This document shows, piece after piece, positions 26,233-34,174 of a DNA stretch of 64,000 nt (the first letter of the stretch is position 1; each line of letters starts with the position of its first letter). Source of the DNA: Pseudomonas saxonica (GTDB taxonomy: Bacteria > Pseudomonadota > Gammaproteobacteria > Pseudomonadales > Pseudomonadaceae). The notes under the pieces were generated by a model. That model searched no databases, had not been told where the DNA came from, and worked only from the letters and a program-made list of their open reading frames with translations. Both the position numbers and the translations under genes were made by a program. The DNA lies in contig NZ_VFIO01000011.1 in NCBI RefSeq assembly GCF_007858365.1, forward strand, positions 83,305-147,304. Reading direction: 5' to 3'.

Positions 26233-26388
26233 ATGCGCAATGCTCTCGTCACAATCTCAGTAAACACCCTCGCAAGCATCCTGGCTGGTCTCATGCTCCA
26301 CTGGATCACCCCCCCTCCTACTGCCGAAGCCATTCGATCCGGGATCGCGACGCCTGTCTCACCGTCTAAGTCGGTTACCGAGCCTTGA
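26233..26388 (+). CDS. Possible small membrane protein (51 aa)
   Basis: The frame starts at ATG 26233 and encodes a short Asn/Val-rich N-terminus, one hydrophobic helix (about residues 5-24, VTISVNTLASILAGLMLHWI) and a polar proline/serine-rich tail. The ribosome site is weak. I do not know a relative. The hydrophobic pattern supports a real gene, but the length does not rule out chance. Confidence 0.35.
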   Translation: MRNALVTISVNTLASILAGLMLHWITPPPTAEAIRSGIATPVSPSKSVTEP

Positions 26389-27033
26389 CATCTGCACCTC
26401 CGAATCATGTGGCCGGCTTACCCAGTGGATGCCTCAAAAAAGCAGAACTTGGGGACCAGTTCGCGCCCCGCCCGAAGCGCATGAAGTGATGTTCCGTTTT
26501 TAGACCAAGCGAGAGCACGCCAGGCTTACAAGTCAGTTGCATGATCAGCTGAACGAATTGCTGGAGCATTTCGTAAACCTCAACGAGGGGCTGTACTTCG
26601 GGGGCGGATGTCACGGTATTGCAGAATTTCACTATGCTCGATGCGGAGGATGAAGACTTCGTGCATTACAGCCTGCACGACTGGTTCAGTTTTGGAGACG
26701 CCATAGAAGACGACGATTTGCTGATTGAGCGGCCTTGATCGACGGTGCTGGGCCATAGCTGACGGCTGGTCTGCCTACCAACTGATCCGTTCCGTGGCAG
26801 GTGTTATTTTCTCTACAAGAATAGCCTCCACGCCTCGGGCGGGTCCCAGACCTGCACTGCGCACCAGGGGGTTAGTTGTTTCTGGGGCTCACAGACTCCT
26901 TACGGGGTAATCCCATGCTTCTGGCAAGGCCTGCCACCGGAGGGTGACCACCTAAGGGGCAGATAGGCCTTCCTGCTACCGAACTTCGCTGGGTACGATC
27001 AATAAACCCTCTATTGATACGGTTTTGGCAAAG
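26389..27033. other. Gene-poor stretch with a possible decayed frame
   Basis: No intact gene is visible. Between about 26505 and 26738, two frames read like parts of one acidic protein, first LHDQLNELLEHFVNLNEGL, then, one frame over, FVHYSLHDWFSFGDAIEDDD ending at TGA 26736-26738. This suggests a small gene broken by a frameshift near 26600. The rest looks featureless. Confidence 0.3.
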
Positions 27034-27954
27034 ATGGATGTGTACAAGCTCCGCATTGAAGACACTGAAAGCAAAACCATAGACAAGGATCGGTTCGAGT
27101 CTGAGACCTTCCGCAGGGAGCCGTGGTATCAGCCCGGAAGCGCGGGCAAGCTGGCTCAGTTCGCGGTGTGCCCGGCATGCGACAACCCTGTCCAGCTGGT
27201 AGGGCTGTATGAGTTACCCCCAAACGTAAAAAATCCCTTCGGAAAGCACGCGACGAAGAGCATTCGCGGTATCGCTCCATTTGATGGAGAGGCCCGTAAC
27301 GATTGCCCATACTTCCAGCCCCGTCAGCACAAGAAGACCGACCGAAAAACCGGTTTTGACGGCGTACCGCGGAAGATTCTCAGGCTTTTGATAGAACAGT
27401 TTGACCGCGTGGTTTACATCCTGGAGAAGGAAACCCAGGTGGTGCTCTCGGAGAAAGCCTTGCGAGGCATGCTGCAGCGTTACAAAGGGGAGCGCGGCTA
27501 CCTCTATACCGGTGCGACGCTACGCAACGTGCCATGGATCTTCGCCTATATGTCGGACGCCACTCGGCTCTTTGGCCAGAAGATAGGTGGGAATGCTGAG
27601 CTTGTGAAAGCGATAGAGTCTCAAGTGCCAGGGGCGGAAATCAGCACCAAAGGCCGGCTGGAGGCGAAGAGCCTTCCTGGGATGAAAGGCCCCTACTTCG
27701 ATCTCAAGATGAGTTTCATCCGCCACCGGATCTCTAAGGATAACGAGGAATCCGGCCTGGTTGAGAGCATGGAGTTTGTAGTGTCCCAGCTTCGCAAAGG
27801 TGAGCTTGAGCACATTCACAAGCAGGTGCTCAAATTCGATCCGGCTTGGTTCGAGAGCCTCATCCGAATGCCTGTTGATCATCCCTATCGCAGGATGGAC
27901 CGAGTGGATATGGCCCGTGAAGAGCTAGGCGATTTGCTGGTGTCGAACGGGTAG
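27034..27954 (+). CDS. Hypothetical protein with putative zinc-binding cysteines (306 aa)
   Basis: I do not recognise the family. ATG 27034 is the chosen start; an upstream TTG is in frame. The N-terminal third carries CPACDNP (about 47-53) and, some 45 residues later, CPYFQPRQH, a possible zinc site. The rest is mixed alpha/beta and basic, with no membrane segment. It is a lone cytoplasmic protein in the first cargo segment of the island, ending just before a long inverted repeat. Candidate roles such as DNA binding are open. Confidence 0.65.
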   Translation: MDVYKLRIEDTESKTIDKDRFESETFRREPWYQPGSAGKLAQFAVCPACDNPVQLVGLYELPPNVKNPFGKHATKSIRGIAPFDGEARNDCPYFQPRQHKKTDRKTGFDGVPRKILRLLIEQFDRVVYILEKETQVVLSEKALRGMLQRYKGERGYLYTGATLRNVPWIFAYMSDATRLFGQKIGGNAELVKAIESQVPGAEISTKGRLEAKSLPGMKGPYFDLKMSFIRHRISKDNEESGLVESMEFVVSQLRKGELEHIHKQVLKFDPAWFESLIRMPVDHPYRRMDRVDMAREELGDLLVSNG

Positions 27955-27967
27955 AGGTGAGCATCGT

Positions 27968-28026
27968 GTAAACCTATTTTTTTACCTGTTAACTACAGTG
28001 GTTAACAGGTAAAAAAACTGGTTTAC
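27968..28026. repeat. 26-bp inverted repeat with 7-bp loop
   Basis: Arms 27968-27993 and 28001-28026 match at 24 of 26 positions, reading GTAAACC, two odd bases, a T7 run, then ACCTGTTAAC to the centre. It lies between convergent genes. On either strand the T tract comes before the stem centre and the A tract after it, the reverse of an intrinsic terminator. It may be a recombination or binding site, or a boundary of the island cargo. Confidence 0.75.
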
Positions 28027-28084
28027 AGGGACAGCGCTCGGCAGCTGTCCAGAACTGCTGCCAAGCGATAGCTCTATACCGCTA

Positions 28085-29914
28085 TCAGCTACCAGCTGGT
28101 GCTTGGACGACCGTTAGCTGAATCCTGGAGGGCCGCTTAGCCCCCATATGTACGGTATTTCGAGCAGTCCTTTTTTTGTTCGCGCAGCCTTCCGGCTCAC
28201 CGCTGTTGGGGTTTACGTCGAACCGTGGGAAATTGCTGCCGGCAATCTCAAGGCGCAAGCTGTGACCGCGCTTGAACAGGTTGCAGGTTGCAAACGGTTC
28301 GATCTGCACCTTGAAACATTCCCCAGGTACCGTCGGCTTCGGATCGTTCCAGCTGTCCCGGTATCGGCAACGAATGATGCCGTCTGTAATGTTCATGGCA
28401 TACCCCTCTGGGAAGTCATCGCTTGGCGGATAGACGTCGACCACCTTAGCGGTAAAGTCAGTGTCTAAGCCGTCGGTCTCGACCCACAGCTGGATCGTTA
28501 CCGGACCGGCGACAGCAAGGTCAGCTTCAAGCGGCTCAGTTTCGAAACACAGCACATCGCTGCGCTGGCAGATGGCACTGCCATCTCCGCGCGCGCCGAA
28601 GAAGCGTGGTGTTTCTCGCTGATCAAACGCTCCGCCTTCGAAGACAGGAGCGCCGGAAGTCAGCGCGCCGCCGATGGTCGGTACTGGATTAGATGGATCG
28701 GCGAGGAAGTGGCAAGCAGCATCGGTTGCCGCTGGCCCCCCTTTGCTCAACTGACCGTCAGGATGAAGATAAAGATCCAACCGCTGGCTGCCAGGTAATG
28801 GCCACTGCTGTGCATCAAGCCACTGACCACCATGATCTATTCGCGTGTCCTGAAGCTTGCGACCACTACCACCGCCCATCATGAATACCTGCACCTGTTG
28901 GGCTGGTGCAGTGATCTGTAGCTGCAGATGGTTTACAAACCACTCAATACGACAGGACAGCCAATCCTGCGCCACTTGCCCATCGAAAGCGGCGGCTGGG
29001 CCAAACTCGGCATCGCCGCTGTGGCTAATGTTGCGGTCGCCATGCAGCCAAGGGCCCATCACGAGTCGTTGTGGTGCCTTACCGTTCGCGACGAAGGCAG
29101 CAAAGTTATCCAGGGTTGAGCTGACATAGGCGTCATACCAGCTCGACATGTGCAGCACCGGAATATCGGGAATGTTGCTGCGATAGTGATCGGCGCAAAT
29201 GCCCAACTGTTGCCAATAGGCATCGAAACAGCCGCGGCCCCATTGGTCGAACAGGTAGTCCTCATACGCTGGCGCATGACGCAGCGGTGAAAATCCTGGA
29301 CGCCACGGCATATGGGCGAACCAATGCCGGATGTCTTCCTGCTCCAATGCTTCGCGCAATAGTGGATCGGCTTTGGCTGCCGGACTTTCCTTGGCCTGCT
29401 TGTATGCCCATGTGGCCTGTTTGAGCTCGAATGCGCCTCCTTGGCGGATGCCACATTGATAAGCGTTGGCGAAGCCTCCAGAGTCCAGCACCATCGTCTT
29501 CAGCCCTGGAGGATTTAAGCAGGCCATAGCGAGCTGAGTATGGGCTGCATAAGAAAGACCCATGCTTCCGACCTTCCCATTGCACCAAGGCTGCTCGACC
29601 AACCAGGCCAAAGTGTCGTAGCCGTCTTCTGCTTCGTTGACGTACTTGATGAATTCGCCTTCGGAGGCGTAGCGACCGCGGCAGTCCTGAAACACAGTGA
29701 CGAAGCCATGTTCGGCAAAGGCTTGGGCCATCTCTTCACGCCCTAAGTGATGACCATTCAGGCATTTCTCCGAGCGTGAGGGCTTGCTCTTGTCGTATGG
29801 AGTGCGTTCGATCACCACTGGCCACACGCCGGTACTTTCATCAGGCAGGTAGACATCGGTGGCCAACCGAACGCCATCGCGCATCGGGACCATCAGGTTT
29901 CTGAGGATTTGCAT
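28085..29914 (-). CDS. CocE/NonD-family alpha/beta hydrolase
   Basis: A 609-aa protein; ATG 29914 is used, with a GTG nine bases upstream as an alternative. The N-terminal two thirds are an alpha/beta-hydrolase of the X-Pro dipeptidyl-peptidase S15 type with Ser121 (GSMGLSYAAH), Asp261 (SSWYDAYVS) and His291 (GPWLHGDRN). The last 200 residues form the jelly-roll domain of the cocaine-esterase group. It hydrolyses esters, amides or beta-lactam-like acyl compounds. No signal peptide is visible. It is followed 44 bp upstream on the same strand by a carrier gene, so uptake and hydrolysis of one substrate is likely. Confidence 0.87.
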   Translation of the reverse strand: MQILRNLMVPMRDGVRLATDVYLPDESTGVWPVVIERTPYDKSKPSRSEKCLNGHHLGREEMAQAFAEHGFVTVFQDCRGRYASEGEFIKYVNEAEDGYDTLAWLVEQPWCNGKVGSMGLSYAAHTQLAMACLNPPGLKTMVLDSGGFANAYQCGIRQGGAFELKQATWAYKQAKESPAAKADPLLREALEQEDIRHWFAHMPWRPGFSPLRHAPAYEDYLFDQWGRGCFDAYWQQLGICADHYRSNIPDIPVLHMSSWYDAYVSSTLDNFAAFVANGKAPQRLVMGPWLHGDRNISHSGDAEFGPAAAFDGQVAQDWLSCRIEWFVNHLQLQITAPAQQVQVFMMGGGSGRKLQDTRIDHGGQWLDAQQWPLPGSQRLDLYLHPDGQLSKGGPAATDAACHFLADPSNPVPTIGGALTSGAPVFEGGAFDQRETPRFFGARGDGSAICQRSDVLCFETEPLEADLAVAGPVTIQLWVETDGLDTDFTAKVVDVYPPSDDFPEGYAMNITDGIIRCRYRDSWNDPKPTVPGECFKVQIEPFATCNLFKRGHSLRLEIAGSNFPRFDVNPNSGEPEGCANKKRTARNTVHMGAKRPSRIQLTVVQAPAGS

Positions 29915-29958
29915 GTTTGACACTCAAAGCAGTAGGGCCGCATACGCGGCCCGAGATT

Positions 29959-31398
29959 TCAGTAGCCGGTCAGAACGGCAATGGAGAGGAGGCACATGGC
30001 GATGGCCGCGAATACCAGGCACAACGGCCAGATGAATCGCGCCCATTGACCCCATCCGACTTGAGCGGTCGCAAGCAGCACTAGTAGGCCACTTGAGGTA
30101 GGAGTGATCAGGTTTGTTAGACCATTGCCCAGCAAAAAGGCATACACAGTGGTCTGAGCGCTCACACCTGACAATTGCCCCAACGGTCCGAAGATTGGCA
30201 TGGTCACTGCTGCTTGCCCCGACGTGGACGGGATCAGGACATCCAGCCCGAGTTGTGCGAAGAACATGCCGTACGCCGAAACTAGAGGGCCGTGATCGCT
30301 GACCAGGTTGGAAAGGTTGTTGACGATAGTGTCGAGCACCTGGCCAGTGCTGAGGATGATCTCCACCGCAGTGGCGAGACCGATCAGCACGCCGGCCATT
30401 AGCACCTTCTTCATTCCGTCGACGAATGCGCCGGCAGCCTCGCTGGCACCGATGCCAGCCACCACACTGAACACCATGCTCATCGCCAAGTAGTACGCAG
30501 ACAACTCTGGGTACTTCCAGTGCCAGCGATTGGAGGCATAAACCAGGAAGGCGACGCCCGCTCCCAGCAGTAGAAGGTTGAGACTGTGGCGTGGCGCTAG
30601 CGGTGTGCGCTTAAAAGTAAACTCAGCACTGGCGTCGTAACCCAGTCGGCGTACAGTCATTAACACGAAGCCAATGCCGACCAGCAGAAACACCAAGTAG
30701 GCTGCCACACGCATATTCAGCCCGCTGAACATTGGAACGCCCACTAGCGGCTGGGCAACCGCCAATGCCACGGGGTTGGTAATCGAACCCAGATAGCCGA
30801 TTTTCACCGAGATCACCACGATCGCCAGACCAACAATGTTGGGCAGCCCCAGGCGATTGGCCATCGCTACCATTAGCGGGACGATCAGGATGAACTCTTT
30901 GGCCAGTCCCATGAACGTGCTACCGGCCGAGAACACCAGCATCAAGCAGGGTACCAGCACGTAGATGTTGCCCCGGGTAAGGCCAAGTATCCGCTCAAGA
31001 CCAGCATCGATTGCCCCGGCCTTGTTCAGCACGCCAAACATTCCGCCGATGAACAAAACCATGAAGATCAGGCCGGCTCGCTTCTCGATGCCCTGTGGAA
31101 TGGCCATGAAAGCCTCAACCAAGGAGACCGGACGTGCAGCAGAATCGGTTGTGGCACGCGGCTCTGTGGAAAATAGCTGGCTTAGAGAGGCGTCCTTTTC
31201 CAAGGTCTGGTACGAACCGGGGACAACAGCGATGTCTTTGCGCTGGAACTGGCCTGAATCGACGAAGTAGGTGAAGGCCAGAGCCATGAAAACAATGCTC
31301 AACAGGATCAACGCAGGATTGAGCTGCTTGGCCGGGCGAGGGATGTCTGCTTTTCCAGCAGGCGCGGCTTGCGCCGCCGGTGCATGAGGTAGGTTCAT
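29959..31398 (-). CDS. YfcC/DcuC-family membrane carrier
   Basis: A 479-aa inner-membrane protein with about 12 hydrophobic segments after a short cytoplasmic N-terminus. It includes SAGSTFMGLAKEF, GYLGSITNPVALAVAQ, and a C-terminal STSGQAAVTMPIFGPL...LITPTSSGLLV repeat, the two re-entrant loops of the YfcC/C4-dicarboxylate (DcuC, AbgT-like) superfamily. It probably imports an organic acid or acylated amino acid. It sits between the CocE hydrolase and a LysR regulator, all on one strand. A 15-bp motif shared with the lysR/oprD gap lies 78 bp upstream. Confidence 0.85.
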   Translation of the reverse strand: MNLPHAPAAQAAPAGKADIPRPAKQLNPALILLSIVFMALAFTYFVDSGQFQRKDIAVVPGSYQTLEKDASLSQLFSTEPRATTDSAARPVSLVEAFMAIPQGIEKRAGLIFMVLFIGGMFGVLNKAGAIDAGLERILGLTRGNIYVLVPCLMLVFSAGSTFMGLAKEFILIVPLMVAMANRLGLPNIVGLAIVVISVKIGYLGSITNPVALAVAQPLVGVPMFSGLNMRVAAYLVFLLVGIGFVLMTVRRLGYDASAEFTFKRTPLAPRHSLNLLLLGAGVAFLVYASNRWHWKYPELSAYYLAMSMVFSVVAGIGASEAAGAFVDGMKKVLMAGVLIGLATAVEIILSTGQVLDTIVNNLSNLVSDHGPLVSAYGMFFAQLGLDVLIPSTSGQAAVTMPIFGPLGQLSGVSAQTTVYAFLLGNGLTNLITPTSSGLLVLLATAQVGWGQWARFIWPLCLVFAAIAMCLLSIAVLTGY

Positions 31399-31475
31399 GG
31401 TGCGCGATCTCGATTATTGTTTTGTAGGGGCCCAGGGCTACAGGGCGCACACTAGTTCAATCGGATGCAGTCACT

Positions 31476-31490
31476 CAACGTTATGAGTAA
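31476..31490 (-). promoter_or_regulatory. Candidate LysR operator, copy 1
   Basis: On the minus strand the sequence is TTACTCATAACGTTG. An identical copy lies in the lysR/oprD gap at 32471-32485. This copy is 78 bp upstream of the carrier start. Confidence 0.6.
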
Positions 31491-31510
31491 ATCGGGTTGG
31501 GCTATGCAAT

Positions 31511-32422
31511 TTATTGCGTTGGCGTAGAACCATTCACCTCTGTGAGCCTGTTACGCATGTGCTCCGCGAAACTCTCAACCAGCAAAGAGCGTGGCTGGTC
31601 TTTGCGGAAAATCAGGCCAAAACGATAGCAAAGCGCAGGTCTCAGCGGCTTGGCGATCAAAGGAAGGCCACCAAACTCTTTGGCCAAAAGACCATTGATA
31701 ATTGAGACCCCCATACCCTCTGCAACGAATGCGCAAGCAGCACTGACCGAGTGGACCTCTACGCGAACTTGAGGGGTAATTTCAGCCTCTCGGAAACGCA
31801 GGTCGAGTTCAGATCGAAGGCTCCTTTGCCGCCCCAGAAGCACGAGGGGTTCATACCGCAATGCTTCGAGACTGACCTCCGATAGCTCCGCCAGTGGATG
31901 GCTTTGGTGCATGACGCACATCCCTTCGGTCTCCAGTACCGGTAGCACTTCAAAATGCTGAAGTTCCGTAGGCAAACGCACGAAAGCGAAGTCAGCGCTT
32001 TTGTCGAGTACGGCCCTTTCCAGCGCATCGTATCCGCCGGTGATGACCTCTACGACGACGTCCTCACGGCCCTGCATGAATTCGGCAACGATCCTCGGTA
32101 GCAAGTGTTGAGACATGCTGGTCGGTACTGCAACCTTGAGCAGACTCCGGCGCGAATGACCCAGTCTCAGCTCATCTGCCATGCGTTGTACGCGCTGGAG
32201 GTTGTCTACGAGCTCCGCCACCTGTCCAAGGAGTTCTTCCGCCTCAGGAGTCGCCATCAATCTGCCCTTACGTCGAAGGAAGAGCGCGAGGCCTAAGTGA
32301 TCTTCGAGCTGAGTTAACAAGCGGCTGACGGCCGATTGGGACAAGCCCATACGGGTAGCAGCTCCGATGGTAGAGCCCGTTGTCATGATGGCTTGAAAAG
32401 CTTCGAGTTGTTTGAGGTTCAC
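31511..32422 (-). CDS. LysR-family transcriptional regulator
   Basis: A 303-aa regulator starting at GTG 32422, six bases after CGGAG. The N-terminal winged HTH (LEAFQAIMTTGSTIGAATRMGLSQSAVSRLLTQLE) and the C-terminal substrate-binding-like domain are complete. It is divergent from the OprD porin and lies directly upstream of the carrier and the hydrolase. The two exact 15-bp motifs at 32471 and 31476 are its likely sites, which would tie porin, regulator, carrier and hydrolase into one regulon. Confidence 0.88.
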   Translation of the reverse strand: MNLKQLEAFQAIMTTGSTIGAATRMGLSQSAVSRLLTQLEDHLGLALFLRRKGRLMATPEAEELLGQVAELVDNLQRVQRMADELRLGHSRRSLLKVAVPTSMSQHLLPRIVAEFMQGREDVVVEVITGGYDALERAVLDKSADFAFVRLPTELQHFEVLPVLETEGMCVMHQSHPLAELSEVSLEALRYEPLVLLGRQRSLRSELDLRFREAEITPQVRVEVHSVSAACAFVAEGMGVSIINGLLAKEFGGLPLIAKPLRPALCYRFGLIFRKDQPRSLLVESFAEHMRNRLTEVNGSTPTQ

Positions 32423-32470
32423 AAGATACTCCGAGGTTTCTTACCAACTAAACGCATAGCCTCATGCGTA

Positions 32471-32485
32471 TTACTCATAACGTTG
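32471..32485 (+). promoter_or_regulatory. Candidate LysR operator, copy 2
   Basis: TTACTCATAACGTTG on the plus strand, the exact reverse complement of 31476-31490. It lies 49 bp upstream of the lysR start and 140 bp upstream of oprD. Confidence 0.6.
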
Positions 32486-32624
32486 TTGCCGATTCCACGA
32501 CGGGTTAGTGTCCGCCGCATGAGTGAATCCCGTCCAGCATGACGCTGCGTAATCTGCGATGGATAGTACTGGGTCGCTCCATTTTGATGCTGCCAAAAAT
32601 CACAATACACAGCAGAGATTTCCG

Positions 32625-33851
32625 ATGAACACCCTCACAACATCGCGCACACTCGCGTGTGCAAGCGTCATTGCTAGCTTGTTCCCCAATTTTGCTGAAG
32701 CAGACTTCTTCAAAGACTCCGAGGGCCGGCTGGCTCTGCGAAATTACTATTTCAATGATGGATTTCGTGATGGGGGCGAAGATCGCAAAGAGTGGGCGCA
32801 GGGTTTTCTGCTCAAGCTACAGTCAGGTTACACCGAAGGACCTGTAGGCTTTGGTTTGGAGGCACTGGGACTTTCAGGAATCCGGCTCGACTCAAGCGCT
32901 AAGCATGCGGGGACAGGCCTTCTGCCGGTCCACGACGATGGTCGGGCAGCTAGCGAATATTCGAGTCTTGGCATTACCGCTAAGGCCAAATGGAATGACC
33001 TTTTGGTCAGTGGTGGCACTCTCCTCCCCAAAATCCCCGTCCTGGTTTACAACGATGGTCGACTACTACCTCAAACGTTCCGAGGTACCCAAGCGGAGTA
33101 CACCGGTGTTGATCGGTTGTACCTTCAAGCTGGGCATCTAGACAAATTCAAAGCCCGAAACTCTACCGATAGCGTCGATATATTTCCTCAGGGATATTCC
33201 GGAGGTGGCGGTACGGACTTTGATTTTGCGGGGATGCGCTACGACCTCACCAAACAGCTCAGTTTTAGCAGCTACTACGGGGAACTTCGGGATTTCTACC
33301 GCCAACAATTTTTCGGGTTGGTTTACACACTGCCGCTTGGCCCAGGCAAGCTAACTAGCGATCTACGTTACTTTATCAGTGATGATGCTGGCGCAGCCCG
33401 TAATGGTGTAGTTGATAGCGATATGTTTAGCGGTTTACTCAGTTATCGTCTGGGTGGCCACACGTTCAGTGCTGGATATCAAAAGGTTGATGGCAGCACC
33501 GCACTTCCGTACGTGAGCGTAAGCACGGTCTACTCGTTCAGCAATGCTAGCGTTGGCAAATTCATTCAGCCCGGAGAGCGGACCTGGATGGCGAGGTACG
33601 ACTACGATTTTACTAGCATGGGAATTCCTGGACTGAGCTTCATGACCCGCTACTACAAGGGCGAGGATGGGGTCTATCGTGGTCAGGAAGCCCGGGAGCA
33701 CGAGTCCAATACGAACCTGAAATATGTGATCCAGGACGGGCTCTTCAAAGGTGTGGGGGCTGAGTTTCGATATGCAGTGGCCAGGAGCACGTACAGCAGC
33801 GACCGGGATAACTACCGCTTGTATCTGACGTACGACATTGCATTGTGGTGA
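32625..33851 (+). CDS. OprD-family outer-membrane porin
   Basis: A 408-aa protein from ATG 32625 with a signal peptide ending FAEA (about residue 26). The mature part starts FFKDSEGRLALRNYYFNDGF, the OprD signature, and alternates short beta strands, with WMARYDYDFTSMGIPGLSFMTRY and a C-terminal aromatic residue (Trp). OprD porins are 18-stranded channels for amino acids or aromatic and organic acids. It probably brings the CocE/YfcC substrate across the outer membrane. Confidence 0.9.
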   Translation: MNTLTTSRTLACASVIASLFPNFAEADFFKDSEGRLALRNYYFNDGFRDGGEDRKEWAQGFLLKLQSGYTEGPVGFGLEALGLSGIRLDSSAKHAGTGLLPVHDDGRAASEYSSLGITAKAKWNDLLVSGGTLLPKIPVLVYNDGRLLPQTFRGTQAEYTGVDRLYLQAGHLDKFKARNSTDSVDIFPQGYSGGGGTDFDFAGMRYDLTKQLSFSSYYGELRDFYRQQFFGLVYTLPLGPGKLTSDLRYFISDDAGAARNGVVDSDMFSGLLSYRLGGHTFSAGYQKVDGSTALPYVSVSTVYSFSNASVGKFIQPGERTWMARYDYDFTSMGIPGLSFMTRYYKGEDGVYRGQEAREHESNTNLKYVIQDGLFKGVGAEFRYAVARSTYSSDRDNYRLYLTYDIALW

Positions 33852-33885
33852 TAGCTTCAAGTTCCCCTTGAAGCCGTCATCTAAA

Positions 33886-33911
33886 GGCAGCTCCCGCAGT
33901 CGGGAGCTGCC
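33886..33911. terminator. Terminator between oprD and the convergent small gene
   Basis: GGCAGCTCCCG-CAGT-CGGGAGCTGCC is a perfect 11-bp stem followed by TTGTT. A second hairpin (GCTTCAAG/CTTGAAGC, about 33854-33873) precedes it. Confidence 0.8.
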
Positions 33912-33919
33912 TTGTTAAC

Positions 33920-34048
33920 CTACTCCCCCTTTTTGTGCTTGTGGGGTTTCAGGTCCGGATGGTCCTTCTGCTTCTCAGGCGTGACTCGCTGCCTTTTATC
34001 CGGAGTGCCATCTTCGTTAGTTCGTTTAGGGCCTGGCTTGATGCTCAT
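33920..34048 (-). CDS. Small basic hydrophilic protein (42 aa)
   Basis: The frame runs from ATG 34048, with AAAGGAAA at a good distance, to TAG at 33920. The product is rich in Lys, Pro, Asp and His (SIKPGPKRTNEDGTPDKRQR start, HKHKKGE end), without hydrophobic parts. The good ribosome site and biased composition support a real gene. It is downstream of eptA on the same strand, so it may be co-transcribed. No function can be given. Confidence 0.5.
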   Translation of the reverse strand: MSIKPGPKRTNEDGTPDKRQRVTPEKQKDHPDLKPHKHKKGE

Positions 34049-34174
34049 GCGAGATTTCCTTTATCGCTTGGGTTGGTGGGTGCTGCTATGTAGTTAGTCC
34101 AGCTTCTTATAGCTGTCAAAGCGGACGGGAGCAGAAGCACTTGGCATCCCAGAGGGGCCATCCTACTTCGTGTC

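Noticed and set aside
27968..28026. Inverted repeat considered as a bidirectional terminator
   Set aside because: The T and A tracts have the wrong polarity on both strands; kept as a repeat of unknown role.
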